Source: Chionis minor
Taxonomy: Eukaryota > Chordata > Aves > Charadriiformes > Chionididae
Length of the DNA: 64,000 nt
NCBI GenBank assembly: GCA_013398295.1
Contig: VZSF01003934.1
Span: 310,001-374,000, forward strand
Direction of reading: 5' to 3'
Position 1 is the stretch's first letter, and every line of letters starts with the position of its first letter. Positions 14,161 to 28,149 of this stretch are shown one piece after another. Made by a program: the position numbers and the translations under genes. The notes beneath the pieces are model-generated. The model did not search any database. It was not told the DNA's origin and saw nothing but the letters and a program-made list of their open reading frames with translations.

Positions 14161-15023
14161 ACTTCAAAGCAAAATTTTCTTCTTCTCTACATAAAATAGC
14201 CTGAGACACTCTTTCCACAGCGTTAAGCTGCTTTTTGATACCATGCTGCCCCAGCAGTTCACCCAGAACCACATTAAAAGAGAACTGATGTCACGCAGCC
14301 TTGCCTCCAAACACACACCACCTGGATATAGCAACTGCTGCCACTGCAATTTAATTCTTGCTTGCTGGTTGCAAATTTCAGTTCCTCTGGTTATGTGCTG
14401 TAAAAATTTTGATTCATACTTTACAAATATTGTGGCTTTTCTTGTGCAACTGCTTAAGAAAGATGCATTGCCCTCGATTGTGCAAAAGGATCTCTTATGA
14501 CACATGTACATATACTACATACATAGTGTCACAGACAAAACCAATCAAGAGGCTGGCTGTTCTTTCTAGCTTTATTTCATGTCAAGATGCATATGAAGCT
14601 GTTTTTAAATAGGGAAGGAAACTGAGGTCTGAGTGAAATTCCCAGATGTACCTTGCTGTTCATGATTTTCACAATCTATACACAGAAAATGCTGATACTG
14701 CAAGGTGACAGGCACCTGCTAGAACGGGCTGAGCTTTCCCAGGTCCTCCTGGCTTCAGCATCCCACAGGATAAAGTCCACAGAGACAGCAGAATCCTCAA
14801 AAGGCGCTCTATCAGGCATAATGCAAAACAGAGTATCATCCCAAGTAATCTTTCTTTTTCCCTTTTCCTCTGCTACTAAGTGCAACTGCAGGAAACTTCC
14901 AGCACCCTTCACCAACATATCCATCAATAAAGCAAAGTTTCATCAGCTTGATCTTTTCACCATATCAGAATCAAGATGCAACCAGGCACATCAAATACTT
15001 AAAGAAAGAGAGGCTTAGGAGTC

Positions 15024-15041
15024 AAAAAAAAAAAAAAAAAN
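15024..15041. repeat. A17 homopolymer with one undetermined base
   Basis: Seventeen A residues followed by a single N at 15041. The N is probably a base-calling or polishing ambiguity at the homopolymer, so the run length is uncertain. Confidence 0.9.
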
Positions 15042-18000
15042 AAAGAGGGAAACATACATTTCTTCAAGGAATGTTTTGCTCATGGAGTAGAGTAAGAAAG
15101 CTTTGCCCCATTTGGCAAAAACCCAAACTCAACCAACAACAAAAACCAAAGCAAAGTAATAAAAACTGCACATAGCTTTTAATTTATAACAACAGGAACT
15201 ACCCACAGCTGATTTTTTCAGAGAACCATCATAGTTGCTGAATAGTGAAAGACTATGTCATGATGTAATATGTCTGCAATTGCCTGTTCTAATTCCAGAA
15301 GTACTGATCCGTCCTTCTGACTTCTTCTATTCATCTAGAACCAATACTCTTTCCAATTGCATTTAGTCTAAAACCCTTGACTACACATTAACTTTATTCG
15401 TCCACTTTTGTTTCTGAATGCTTTTTGCTCTTGCTCCGTAATTTTTAAGTGCAGTTACTCTGGCAAACACTACTTCTAAGTGCTGAACAGAGAAGAATGA
15501 ATGTACAGATGTGAAAAAAATGTATGCAGTAAAATTATCTGTCCTTGTGCAACAGCTTTGCAATTCACTGCAAGGGAAGGCAATGGTAAGCCAAGAATGT
15601 GGGTACAATGTGAAGGCCAGAGGACTAAATTCAGCAGAATTCTAGAAACTCACTAGTGGCAAAGCTGGAGGTCTGACCAGTAAAAAGCCCAGCAAAACAG
15701 ACACTGCAACACTAAATGCACTGAATTTTGTGTGCCCTGTGCCATTTAGTGACTCATTTTAAAACTCCCGCAGTACTTTTGTCTAATTGGTAAATCTCAC
15801 ATTTCAACTTTACCTCCCCTCCAAAAAAATCATCTCTAATCCATATAGCCTGGAAATCATTATTTATTTACTGACAAGTTTTCAGATGTCCTGACATGTG
15901 AGCAAAACACTTGTGCCAATGCAAAGGAGGAGAGACACATTTGCAATAGGAATAGTTTCACATGTAAAGTTTTAAGACTCAACAAAGGAGCCAAACTCAG
16001 GAACTAAGTGTCTTCCCAATATCCATGTCTCCCTCTCCTGTTGAGGGATCACGCCTCTGACAACTGAATGCTCATAGCAAACACACTTCTGCAGCTCTCT
16101 GTGGAAATCCTCCCCCGCTGTTCTTCCCTTATTCTGCATCTCGTCAACACCCTCTCCTCACAAACAGCTGCTTCCCATCTGAGCTGATTTCTGAGCAGTG
16201 TTGGTAACACAACAGAGACAGAACCACCAGCACCCAGAGGGATGTGAACTAAAAAAACTTATATGCAAGTGTCCAGTGATTATCATTTGAAGCCTTTGAT
16301 TTTCCACAATAAAAAGGGAAGTACATAAAACAGAAATGAGCAACCAACACTTCATGCGAAGGACCAAAGTGCTTTCAGTCTACAATCTCTCAGCTCACAA
16401 CTAATGACACTCAGAATTAGGTAATTAACATCCAGTTCCCTTACATGCTGTCCTAAAGTAGTCCCTGCCCATTCAAACTGTACTTCCTTTCTGCCTCCTC
16501 CTCCACAGACCAAGAAAATAGAAGACCTCAAGTAATGACCACAACAAAGTCAGTAATGACAAAAATCTAAGAAAGGCTGGGAAAACTTATTTCCAATGCT
16601 TCTGGCCTGGCACCTAGAACTTTCACATAACAACGAAGCATCGGACATAAACCCATCTGCATCAGTTACCAACAGAAAAGCTAGCAGTGGGTCTGGGCGT
16701 CAGCTCTGCCACAAGCATCACTGTTCTACCAGAGCCCCATGTCAGCAAGATGTGCCCCAGCCTGGGGTGGCACCTCAGGCTGTACCTACGGCAGTAAGCT
16801 AACAGTGCCAGGACACGGGCCTAAGACTTGCCATTCTGTTAGAGCACTGTTAGAGAATTTCCTGGCACCCCTTGGCCCAGGCCCACTAACATTGTCCCAA
16901 ACAATTCTCAGGCCTGGTGCCAGAGTTAGGATGGGCCAAGGGCCATTCCCCATAGGCAGTCTCAATGCAGCCATCCTACTTTGGGACTCAGAGAGTTCAG
17001 TGGTAGAAGAGAAGACCAGATGTCAGCTGGCCTTAGGGCCAGCAAATAAAGCCTGGCACTGCTTTGTTTACTACATTTGTAGTCCAAATCTCTTGCTTAA
17101 GAATACAGGGCATTAACCACTGATCAGATCTAACGAGGCAGATAAACTTTTGCCTCCATGCCTTCTCCCTGTGACCTACATATTAAATAGCACACAGCCC
17201 ACTCATATATACCTACATTACGCCTGTCCATTGTTCCCACAACAACCCAGATTCTGTTTAAGAATCAGGTTTCAGAGTCCAAAACATTTTACCAAGTCAA
17301 AAGTTTTACAGCCTTCTGTTATTGCCCCTTCAAACAAAATGAAAGGGGCTTCTTTAGCGACCTAGTGATGAGGTTAACAGCAAACAGCTCGCTGTGAGGT
17401 GATGAATTCAAAGCAGTCATCAGATTAGACAGAAAGTCCCATGGGACCAGAGACTTTGCTGTGTAGCTAAAACTCACCCACCTATTGAGATAAGAACTCA
17501 CTAAAATGCAAATTCTTATCAGGAGTCTGTCCCCAAAGCAGGGCCCTCCACCAGTGACACTGTGAATATCAGGGAACTCCTCTCATTGTCAGCTTCCTCA
17601 GCCTCCAAAATAATCCCTGAATGCAACCTTTTATGTCTTCCTCTTTCCTGACATGCATTTCCCTCATGCATCCCGCACTGGCTTGTTCCAAGTTACTCAA
17701 ACCCCACTAGGATGCCAGAAGCATGAGCAGGCAAAACTTTCACAACAGAAGTGTTACCACTGATTTACTGTGGATAAACAAACGTATAAGAAGATGTGGG
17801 CGATGTTATTAGGCTTTTTCAAATCTAAGCCCATTCTATCCTATATGAAGATAGTTAACATCTGACAGCCATCCATAAAATGAGTCTCACAGGGCCAAAG
17901 CTGTTTCTTAATAAATTGCTCAGATCACAAAGACAATCATCACTCCTTGGTGGCAACCTTAGCAGTCAGGGTCACCAGTTGTAAAGGGCTGTGCTAGCCT

Positions 18001-18363
18001 CTGTCTTTAAGAGGGGTCCGCTCAGGGAAGGGGTGAGCAGTGTGACCTTTCAGCGATCAATATTTGCTCATTCTGACATACTAGGGCAAGACAAATTAGC
18101 AGAAAGAACGTGGGTTTGGTATCACTGGTAGCAACATTGGTTCAGAATTAAACCAGCAGCCTGATTTGTGCAAGTCAAACTCCTAGGCCAATCACATCAA
18201 GTTTCACACCCAAAACATACATCCAAGCACTTCCTAATATATGCTTGAAGGAGCCCTGAAAATGTTGGCCCTAACTTTTCAACAGTGGCAACTAAACAAC
18301 TGGCAAATCCATAGGGAATATATAATCGGCACCCTGCCCATTAGATTGTTTGCTTGCTCTTTT

Positions 18364-18430
18364 AAAAAAAAAAAAAAAAAACAAACAAAAAACCAAAAAA
18401 AACAAACCCAAAAAAACAACAACAAAAACT
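18364..18430. repeat. A-rich tract with CAAA units
   Basis: About 18 A residues are followed by roughly 50 bases of A runs broken by single or double C. It encodes only a poly-Lys/Asn/Gln chance frame. Confidence 0.85.
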
Positions 18431-20296
18431 GAAAGTGTATTACTGGGCCAACTAAAAAATGACTAGTCTACAAAGATTTCTAATGACTAAAAGATGCTGC
18501 TTGTGGGGAAAAAAAAAAAGTGTCCTCATTTTACATAAGCTAAGTAGTTTGGGAACCAAATTAACCTGTTGGCACAAGAACTGACCACAAGCAAAACCAG
18601 AAGCACAAAATGAAAGTCAGGTTGAGAATGGTCACAAAATTTACTCCATGAGTCATGAGACATCCGATGAGTTGCAGCAAGGTATTATTTGTATGGCTGA
18701 TAGGCTTCCATAAAAGCAATTCTAGCAATGGCAACAGCAGTCAGATTGACTCAATATTCTTACACGAACATAAGTGTTTCTTTAAGTCACTTCCAGAGTC
18801 CCATCATCTGAGTAGCCACCCTAATCTTTCAGTAATCAAGGTGTCGAAATCTACTGACTTCTCTGCAACTCAAAGATATATGACATGAAATTGCAGCCAT
18901 TTCTGAAACTGTAGGAAGTATTGCTGCCAGTTTGTGACAAGTTCTTGTGCTAGTAGCACTGGGTGAAGAAGCAGGTGGGCTTTCATTCACAAGCGTCATG
19001 ATGCCCAGGATGATCAATACCTGTCTTTCTGTCACTAGGCTTCAAGGGGTCTATCAGAGCTCCATTCAGCTTTGAGCAGTCACTATCTCATGGCTTGACA
19101 TATGGCTATCAGCTGTGTAAGCAATGAGTTATTCTTCTAAGGAGGAGGGCTCATTAAGAAGAGTGAAGGAACTGTTTTCTCACCACAGAGCTGTTTTCTC
19201 TTACTCTGGTCTTGAGATCTGCAGTTCAAAGGGAGCTCAGGCCTCTTCAGATGAGTGGCTTCTACAGAAGGGTGAAGGAGAATGTCTATGGAGGAGTCAG
19301 GCATTTTAGTCCCGATAACCACCCTGAGGTTCTCCCCCAGTACAGATCTACTGCGGTTCTGAATGTCTGCCGCAGCTTGACTCAACCTTATGTGCAGAAG
19401 GCATTGTTAAAGCTTTAATCAGGCTTGGCTAAGCAATCAAGCAGGAGTCTTCATCTGCAGTAACGTTTAAATCCAAGACTTTGCTCAGGTCTTAGGCACG
19501 CTGTTGGTGCAACCCCCAGTCCAAGCCTCAGTTTGTGATCCAGCAGGGAAAAGTAGTAAAAGGTAGCATTCCGGCTCTGTATGAGAGACGGCTTTGCATG
19601 AATCGCATTACTGCACGATGAAGTCTGTAGCTGATTGAGAAACGACATTGTTGCATATTTCAAATCTTTTTCTTGCCTCTAGCTGTTAAAGGCTGAGAAT
19701 GCTGCAGTCATTCCCGCTGCTAGATGTGAACTCTTCATAATAGATAAGAAACATGATAAGATAGGGATGCTTCCAGTCTGTCCTTCAAAGAGACAGGACT
19801 AGTTGCTTCAATAGAAGTTGAAAACAGAACACAAGACATTGAGACAGAAAGGGAAACAAAAAGGGGCAGGGGAGGAACGGATTGAAGCCACCCCAACAGA
19901 GGAAATAACAGCCACTCTATGCCACAAGTTCAACCCTATTTTTTATATCCTTAATTCAAACAGCCTTCGTGCACTCTGAAACAGCATCACCTTTCACTGC
20001 ACTAATCAAGGGATCATCTGTCAATTCAGAGCATTTAATGGAAATACTGCTGTGTAAATACGGATTAAGTATCCCACCACAATACAAAGACAATGGTAAT
20101 AAGCAGGAGCATTAGTGAACTACACATGTTTTCATGTCATCTAAAGCACAAAACAAAAGGGCCTGGCTGAAATACGACTGCAAAGAAACTCTGCCATGGA
20201 GCCAGAGGAACTGGGAGATACAAACATTCAGGACAATTTCAAAGAGTTGATCCACAAAACAGATTTCTGCAATCATGGCAAGCGTTATTTGCACAT

Positions 20297-20316
20297 TAAT
20301 AAATAAATAAATAAAT
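20297..20316. repeat. (AAAT)n microsatellite
   Basis: About five AAAT units, nearly perfect. Confidence 0.9.
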
Positions 20317-21840
20317 CACAAACTAGATGAGTCCACAGAATATATTTACATTTCCTAATTTCAAGAGTATATCAAAAAAGGAGATGAAGTGCAGGAGAGC
20401 TGAAAATCTTTGCCACAGGAAAGGCCTTGGTCCAACAAGATCAAAGAGGTCAAATAAGGTTTCCGCAAAGCTTTGTCATTAAATACCCATTTTGTGCAAG
20501 AAAACCAATGGTAGTCTTTGCAGATAACAAACGCCTAGGGGATAAGCAGATATATGTGGGTCAGCAGTGGTCTGGTGGTGACCAGTATAGACTGCCATTG
20601 AACAGTGATCTCAAGCACCACCAAAGTCAAAACACACATTACCATTTATATCCTAAAAAGACAATACAATTGTGCAAGTCCTTTACCAAGAACACACTCA
20701 TTGCAGGCTGAGAATCCATTTAAGGGTGAAAACAAAAACAAGAAAGGGGTTCTACAGCTGGAGAAAAAAGGAGGGAGATTCACACATAGTCCCTTATATT
20801 TTCTTGCAAGTGCCTGAAGGAAACAAAAGGCAGGCAACAGAAATAACTAATTTCTTGAAAGCTTCATCTGTCAGGGACTCATCTGGATGCCTGCAGGCAG
20901 ACACTGCACTTGGGAGATCCTGCTTTTTTAAGCCTCAAATACCCTCCCAAAGTGGGATGCCTCTGGGAGTGCCAGGATCTCAACATAGGAAAGCTGGCTT
21001 GAAAACACATCACTCTCTTCCCCTTAAGGAGAGTTCAGTGTTGCCCTTCCAGGGTACATCCCAGAAGTCTAAATATTAGACTGCTCCCATAATTCCTCTA
21101 TGCAGACAACTAGTAATGGTCACTGCTGTAAGCAATGAGTTGTTCCTCAAATACAGTTACAAACTCAGATAAACCTCTCCTAAGGCTTCTGTGCTATGAT
21201 AATACTCCTGTATAATGTGCAAAAAATATGAAGCAATCTATTCCCTCACTCAATACTACCAAAGCCTTGGAAGTGTCTTGTGCCTGCACTTTGGACACTA
21301 GAGTTCAAGAAACATATAGATTAGAAAATCCAGGTAATAGCACAGGAATTATCAGAAGTAAAATCAAATAGTTTTGAGAAAAAAAGTTAAGTAATTTAAC
21401 AATTTAGTCTAGTCCAAAATGAAATGTGAAAACATCCACAAAATATGTGGGCATTAATGCAAAGAGAAAGAGATCATCTCTGTGCTCACTGGAAAGAAAA
21501 GGGGATTAGACACATTAGGAAGACATTTCTAATAATAAGGACATCTAAACACAAGGATAAACCATAAGAAATGACCCTCCTTTCAGATCAGACATGATGG
21601 GATAGTTTGTCAAGATCCACTTCAAGACCATTTTTCATGATTCTTTGATAAAATAGTAGAACCACATTTCCCACCCCTGCAAAGCACTACTCCGGTCTAT
21701 GGCACAAATACTGTCTGACCTGGGAAGTGGAAAATTAGCAAAGCCTTCACACTTTTTCTCTTCCTGTATTTAGAAAGCTCCCTTAATGAGTATCAGCCTG
21801 CTTCCCGCAAAAGTCAGCCAAAGACTGCGTAAAATGCATT

Positions 21841-21983
21841 CAGTGCCCCATGCCTGTCGGTGTTTAAGAGGCATTTGGACAATGCCCTTAATAACATGCT
21901 TTAACTTGGTCAGCCCTGAATTAGTCAGGTAGCTGGACTAGATGATGGTTGTAGGTCCCTTCCAACTGAAATAGTCTATTCTA
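21841..21983 (+). mobile_element. CR1 LINE 3' end (forward orientation)
   Basis: The sequence carries the CR1 3' landmarks in order: a TGTTTAAGAGGCATTTGGAC block from the end of ORF2, GGACTAGATGATGG, and GTAGGTCCCTTCCAACTGAA, followed by a decayed ATTCTA-type tail. A stretch near 21515-21555, with a TTAGGAAGACATTTCTAATAA block, may be a more 5' piece of the same copy separated by diverged sequence. No coding capacity remains. Confidence 0.8.
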
Positions 21984-24900
21984 AACCAAGCTACGTGTGG
22001 AGCAACTCACTCAAATAATTTCTGCTATCCGTGATGCTTGTTTCACTTTTTGATCCACATGCCCTTTCCTACCAAAGCCCAGGGTCTCTGTCCCAGCACT
22101 CAACTCCTGGACTGCTATTTCAAGTGAGTTTTGTTGCAGAGGCACCAGCGCGGGGCTGGGAAAGCACAGGGCAGCCAACCTCTCCCTTCCCCCCAAGAGA
22201 TCATGACACATGCTCAGACAACAACTGGCATCCCTGAAGTGAGAGGGAGGGACAAATGGCAAAAGGGCTGATTGATGGGATCCCTGCAACTGAGAGGAGG
22301 GAGAGATGCCGAGCCAGAGTCAGGTCAAACACCTCACTCTGAAGGATGTAAGAGCAAGGTAGGTCTGAGATAAAGGATAACAAGGGTCAGACAGATGCAC
22401 ACCAAGCTGGAACGAGCTAAGGGAAGCAAAGAGAAAGGAGTTTTAGTTCTCACCCGCGTAGCAGTAAACTGGTGAAACTACACAGGGGATTTACTGATAT
22501 TTTCTCATTGTGGGGATTCTGTGAGGGTGCAAAAAGAACTAAAAAGCTTTGTTCATCAGAAAAATCTGCTGTACTCCTAAATACATTTGCTTTGTAAAAC
22601 CTTGCAGCAAAATGCACGGGCTGGTCACACAATTTTCCAAGCGAAAAATTAAGCTCAGACATGCATCTCAGAGCAGAAGAGAACCTGGGAATTCTTTATC
22701 CTCCATCCCTGCTCTTAGACCCGTGGCTCTAAAACTGGGCTCTGCAGACCACAGGCTCAGATGAATAAATATTTTCAGAGTTTTCTCTTTGCTTTGTTTT
22801 GCTTCTCTGTTCTTCACTTCTACTTCACTTTCTATATCCAGACTGTTTTCTTCACATTCTTTATTTGTATCCAGAGCAAAAAAACCTTTTAATCTGTTTG
22901 CATTTCAGCCTTTAGCAGCTAATTTTTCACTACACTTAGTCTGAATAGAACACTAGCAGAATGCCAGACCCAAACATTCAAGAGTCCTAATACACGCCCC
23001 TAAAAACTCCTAAGCATTTATGTCTTGCTGCTGGTATATCTTCAAACTTTGCTTTATCACCAGAAGGGGTACAAATGTGCCACTTAAAATGAAAGCTGTA
23101 ATCTCCCTCAGTGTCAGGAACTGGGCTTTTAAGAAAAATGTCCCGTCGTTAAGACTCAACAGTAGAAAATCCTGGTCATTCACAATTGCAACAACTGGCG
23201 TAGGTAAGTGCATGTGACTAATTGACTGAAACAACAGAACAGCAAAGCCAATTTAGATTACTTCCAAACAAATTTCCTTTTCCAATTCCTTCCTCCCCTC
23301 AACTGCTCTCTTAGCTGTCTTATAATAAAAGAGCAACATTACCCAAACCATCTGGTTCACCTTCCAGAATTGAGAGTTTATCTGTATCTGCTGAGGGTGA
23401 AACAGGCAGAGGTAGGGTAGGACAGGAAACCACACCTCACAGCTGAGACAAATGGTCTGTTTGCTACTCTATCTGAGCACCAGAGCCGTAATCTTGGATG
23501 CAAACAAGATTGTGAAATATGAAGAGGAAAAAAAAACCCACACACCAAAAACCATCCTGTGATGCTTATCATATTTCAAGGGTGGAGTGCAAAATCCAGA
23601 GATACTAGATCAATTACAACTACAAAGCAAGCAAGAAAAGGGAGCATAACACAAATATTTTGAGTCTGTAGGATGTGGATTAATTTATCTGATGGCACGT
23701 GTTCTAACATAACATATTTATACAACTGGTAAGATGGAAAAAGACATCTAGTCTTCATATAAAAATTAAGGATGGCATAATATTAAAACCTAAAAATAGT
23801 CCTGGTACAACTGCTTATCCAACCTGATACCTGTCTGATAAGGGCAGTACAACTTTCATACCGTTTTCATGCCTGCACAGGACACACAGCAATTGCTTAA
23901 GCTAAAAGTACGTCCTGTCATTCTGACATTAAAATTTACAAGTTTGGAAAGATGAAAGAGCTGTATTTATATACAATGTGGAGAACAATTTGGCTTTATA
24001 TACTTGCAATTACCTGACTAAGTTGTGGGAGCTGCATGTGCAGGTTAGAGATGAGTATTCAGTGAAATTAAAGGATAGCAAAAAAAAAAAAAAGTGTAGG
24101 CAATAAAATACCTTCGCAATCTAGTGTATTGGATAATTACTGTTATTATGCTTTGACATGCAATTCATATGATTACATCTACAAACTGGTAAACCAAACC
24201 TTTAAATACTGACATCTAACTGTTGTGTACCCACTATTCAATCTATTTTTAGAATAATGCTCAATGAGCACATCTTAAATTGCTCAGGGCTTCTGCGTCT
24301 TGTTACTTGAAAGCTGGTCATCAGTTACTGCAATTACTAATATCACAGATTTGACTGGGATTCTGTGGAATGACCGTGCGGCACTTAAACGAACCACAAT
24401 CTTCTTTTTCCTCAATGAATTGTCTGTGACTTTTCCATACAGACTGACAACACAGGCAAGAACAGATACCAAGAGAATGGGTAAGCTTAAGGGCTGCACT
24501 GTGTGGGCATTGCACCTCAGTACTCAAAAGACTCTGCTGGCAGCCACATACTCATGTGCAAGACTGCATGCCACCAGACAGATGCTTTGGCATTTACCTG
24601 ACTGGTCACTCAAACGAAGTTATCGCCTGGTTTGATTTTGTCACATAGAAAATAAACATTTACAAGATCTCATATAAAAAGTAACCATTTCTGCATATGT
24701 TGCAGGGAGTTAAAAGAGGCCAAAGGCAGGCAAAGGCTTAATTGCATCTTGAGGTCTGGAGACTGAAAATCCTTATGGTTTATGATCTTACCAGAGACTT
24801 ACAACAGAGTTATCTGCCTATATCTCTTTGAAGTTTATCTTACTCCATCAGTAACTTTTAGTAGAGTTCCGTTAGCTTCTGATAATTTTCCACTTTGCTT

Positions 24901-27900
24901 CTTATTTGATCAGTAGTTCTTTAATGACATTGGCAACAGTACGTTTTCATCCATTCCCCATAGTTCTCCCTGCTGCTTAAAATGTCTGGCTGTGCAAGGG
25001 GCCTTTATTAGTAAATTTATTAACATATCTGCATAACTGCAGTATCATCTATTAATACTCCTGATTCACAAGGCATTTATTCAAGGATTTTGCAACACAA
25101 TGCCTAAGAAAATGTCAGATAAGCATGTGCATATCCATAATTAAATCAATAACTTCAGATCATCTGCTGTGAGCTGGTAGAAAAGTGTGCCCTCTCAGCA
25201 TGGTAACTCCTCATGTTGAGGCTTAATCTAGGAAAAGTAAGACTGTGAAAATCATGATATGCATGTGAGTATCATATCTCTATTGTATTACCATTTAACA
25301 TAAAACCCAGACTCCATTTAAAAAAAAAAAATAGCTATATTCCTTGGAATTGATCATCTCGTCTTGTGAGATCTGCAACAAACCACCGAGAAGAGCTACT
25401 GGGTTTTGTTCACATATTCGCCTTCCAAAAAGCACCAAAATACTCTTAATAAATCAAAGTTACATTGATTTATTTGCAAACCCATAGTGTTAAATACTTA
25501 AGAGATTCTTTGACATTACCAGGAAACACAGGAAGCTGCTGCTAGCAAGCAACCTCAGTGCTGTGAATAAACCCATAGAATTTAGTTGTTTGCTTTTTAA
25601 ACATTGTTTATTGAGAATAGTTAATGAGGACTAGGGCTTCAATAGTAAATATTTCACAAAGAGCGCAAATTCCCTCACCTAACCTTTTTCTAAAGCACAA
25701 CTGTCCCATCCTACTTAGGGAAAACTCATTCTGATGATTGAAAGTTACAAGATTTAGCCTTCCTTTATTTATCAAAGCTATTAAAGTTTCTTGAGTAAAG
25801 GAACCTGTACCCCTCACATCTCTAGTCTCATGTTTGACAGGAACAAGTTGCCGTAAGATCTGGGAAATGCAGCTGTCCTGCACAGAACTGCAGTCTTCTC
25901 TCCACTACAGCCAAAATTGCTTCTGCAACATATGGAAGTATAATCAATTTCAGCACAATGCACACTATAAAAAAATTCCTAACATCATCCAACCATGTTT
26001 GAGTGTTAACCAGGTGCATTACCCCAGAAAGTGTAATAGTTCACATTCATTTTGCACTGGGTAGGTGCTACTCACAGAGAACATGAGATGGTAAGAGAGA
26101 CCCATGGATAAGGAGCAGCGGTTCCTGTGCAGTAATGTCAGAGCATTCAGAAAAATGAGCTAATGGGAATAAAGCAGACTTCATTTTTGAGGCCTAAGTA
26201 GAGTTGAGAATACAGGATCCCAGTGCTACAGCATTACTTTTATTAGTGTCACAAGGCAAAACTTTTGCCCTGTAACTGCCTGTAATTCCAGTGACTATGT
26301 AGATGATACTATCCTTGCATGTCATGTCAGCTGTCGAATGTGGGAGGCAGGGCAGAATTCTTTCCTTTGTGGTATCTTGTTAGAAGATATTCAGTTATGG
26401 CTATCCACCAAACTTACGCAGAAAATATTTCTCACTCCAAATTTTATTTTTAAAAATTTCATACCACTACTGTTCTTTTTACCCTCACATACTGCAGTAG
26501 ATCCTCATTCTCCTTTCCTTGGTGCTAACACCATTCAAATATCTGAACGCAATTGTACAGAGGTTCTGGCCATAAGAACTAGGTCAACGACTGAAGAAAC
26601 TGTCATTATTTAGGACAGCACAAGAACGTTCAACACATGCTAAGAGTTAAGCCTGTGTGTGAATGCTGTTCTAAACCAAAGCCTAGAGATAGGAAAGGTC
26701 CTATCCCTCAGTGCTTTATTCAAATATAACTACCAAAACACAAACACCATAGAGGGGTAAAGCTGCACTATCAGAATCAACTCGCCAAGATACTTCTACA
26801 GCCGGTCGACACCCAGCAGCTAGTAACGAAGTGACTGTAAAGGGCTCTGACTGTCTGCAGTGCCATCCTGAGAATACAGTCAAGTGCCTTCTGCCATTAC
26901 CTGAAGCATATTACTGACTACTGCCCTCATGAAAGCTGCCAAGTTAATGAATATAAATAAATAAAAGGCTTGTTTTGCCTTTTAATATGTGAAAATCCCA
27001 TTAGTTAACACAGTGAATGCATTTAGCTGTAAGAACCGAAACTAAAAATATATGCAGCTTGAATGTGCATTCCAGCCTGCAGTTGACAAAATGTCAAATT
27101 CAGTACTGAGGACAGAGGAGTTTCCGCAGGGTTTTTTGTTTTGTTTGGTCTGTAGGGTGGGGCACTTCTGCAACTCGCAGCTTTTTTAAGAATCTCCTTC
27201 TGAGGCAGAATCCCAGGTCTAAAGGAAGCTAACTGGCACTTTAGTCAGGAGCTTTCTGAAATTAAAGACTCCGAGTTCAACTATTTGAGAGAGAAAAGGA
27301 GGATTTAAGTAGAGACTAGTTCATAAAGCAACCACATCCTTTTCATTTATCTTTTATGCTAGACAGTTTGCCACTTGGGTGAATCTGAAAAACACTAAAG
27401 ACAAACTGGTTTTAAACACAAACAAACAAAAACCTTGCCAGAAAGACAAGTCAAAAAGGGTCCAGGGTCTAAGCCCATTTAGATGAAATCAGGGTTTAGT
27501 ACTTATCTAGCAAAACACCAGAAAGAATTTTTGCCCTGTCCAATCTTTTAGAAATCTCTGCAGAGACTTCCCTTGCTTTGATTCTTGATCTCTGTGTGAT
27601 CAAATAGTTTATTCTTCTTCTTTTTTATGGCATATCTGTTATCTAGTAACTTTTACTGCAGGCTCTTGTAGTTATTTGCAGGAGTGTGGTGGCATGCTGA
27701 TGAATTCCACATCTAGAGCCCATGTAGGAAAAAAGGAAATATCCAGATGGAGTTTTACTTCTGAACTAGTCCGTGGATAATTTCAGAGGCGGGTATAATT
27801 GTCTCCACATGCACAGACACACCCGGCCCAATCACATATTTATGTTTACAATTAAAGCAAAACGTATATAATATTTATTTATAAATAACAGGCAGTAAGG

Positions 27901-27989
27901 GTAGAGTTTCCAAGTGGGCGTAACAGTAACTTCCAAACAACCACCACCGAGAGGATGAGGCATTTTGAAAAAGCAAGATTCATTTCGGG

Positions 27990-28149
27990 CTCCGTCCCTG
28001 TCACCTCCCAGCGAGGCAGAGACACCGGCCTGCTCCCGGCCAGGGCACCGCCAGGATGCTCCACCGCTCCGGCGCCGGGGTTTCTCCTCACCGGAGGACA
28101 AAACGCGGTTGCTGGCGGCCCCGCTCTGCCCGCGGCGGACCCCGCCGCC
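27990..28149 (-). promoter_or_regulatory. CpG island edge, candidate promoter or exon 1 region of the divergent gene (PREX1 by synteny)
   Basis: Between 28010 and 28149 I count about 18 CpG dinucleotides in 140 bases, in sharp contrast to the CpG-poor AT-rich DNA to the left. The block runs directly into an assembly gap, so its extent is unknown. Minus-strand translations of the visible part do not resemble the PREX1 N terminus or DH domain, so any coding exon must be inside the gap. A weak splice-donor-like CGGTGAGG lies on the minus strand at about 28087-28094. Linking the island to PREX1 depends on the human gene order PREX1-ARFGEF2; a lncRNA promoter is the main alternative. Confidence 0.5.

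Larger units (their letters stand above)
1..27950 (-). other. Non-coding tract, possible first intron of a minus-strand gene (PREX1 by synteny)
   Basis: No open frame here resembles a known protein; the longest gap-free ones are about 100 to 170 codons and look like chance. The tract holds scattered old repeats, listed separately, and otherwise unremarkable AT-rich sequence. It ends at a CpG island near 28 kb. In human, PREX1 is divergent from ARFGEF2, which starts near 60.9 kb here, so this tract would be PREX1 intron 1 read leftwards. Runs of 12 or more A on the + strand outnumber T runs five to one, which fits minus-strand transcription. I looked for DH-domain exons of PREX1 on the minus strand and found none. 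The gene assignment is an inference; it could also be intergenic DNA or a lncRNA locus. Confidence 0.4.

Noticed and set aside
19116..21142. Shared word TGTAAGCAATGAGTT near 19116 and 21126
   Set aside because: Similarity does not extend beyond about 20 bases, so a dispersed repeat cannot be supported.
26400..26620. Possible CR1 or LTR-like sequence
   Set aside because: A few words look CR1-like, but the order of blocks does not hold.
28080..28149. PREX1 exon 1 coding sequence on the minus strand at the gap edge
   Set aside because: None of the three minus frames resembles the PREX1 N terminus or a DH domain.
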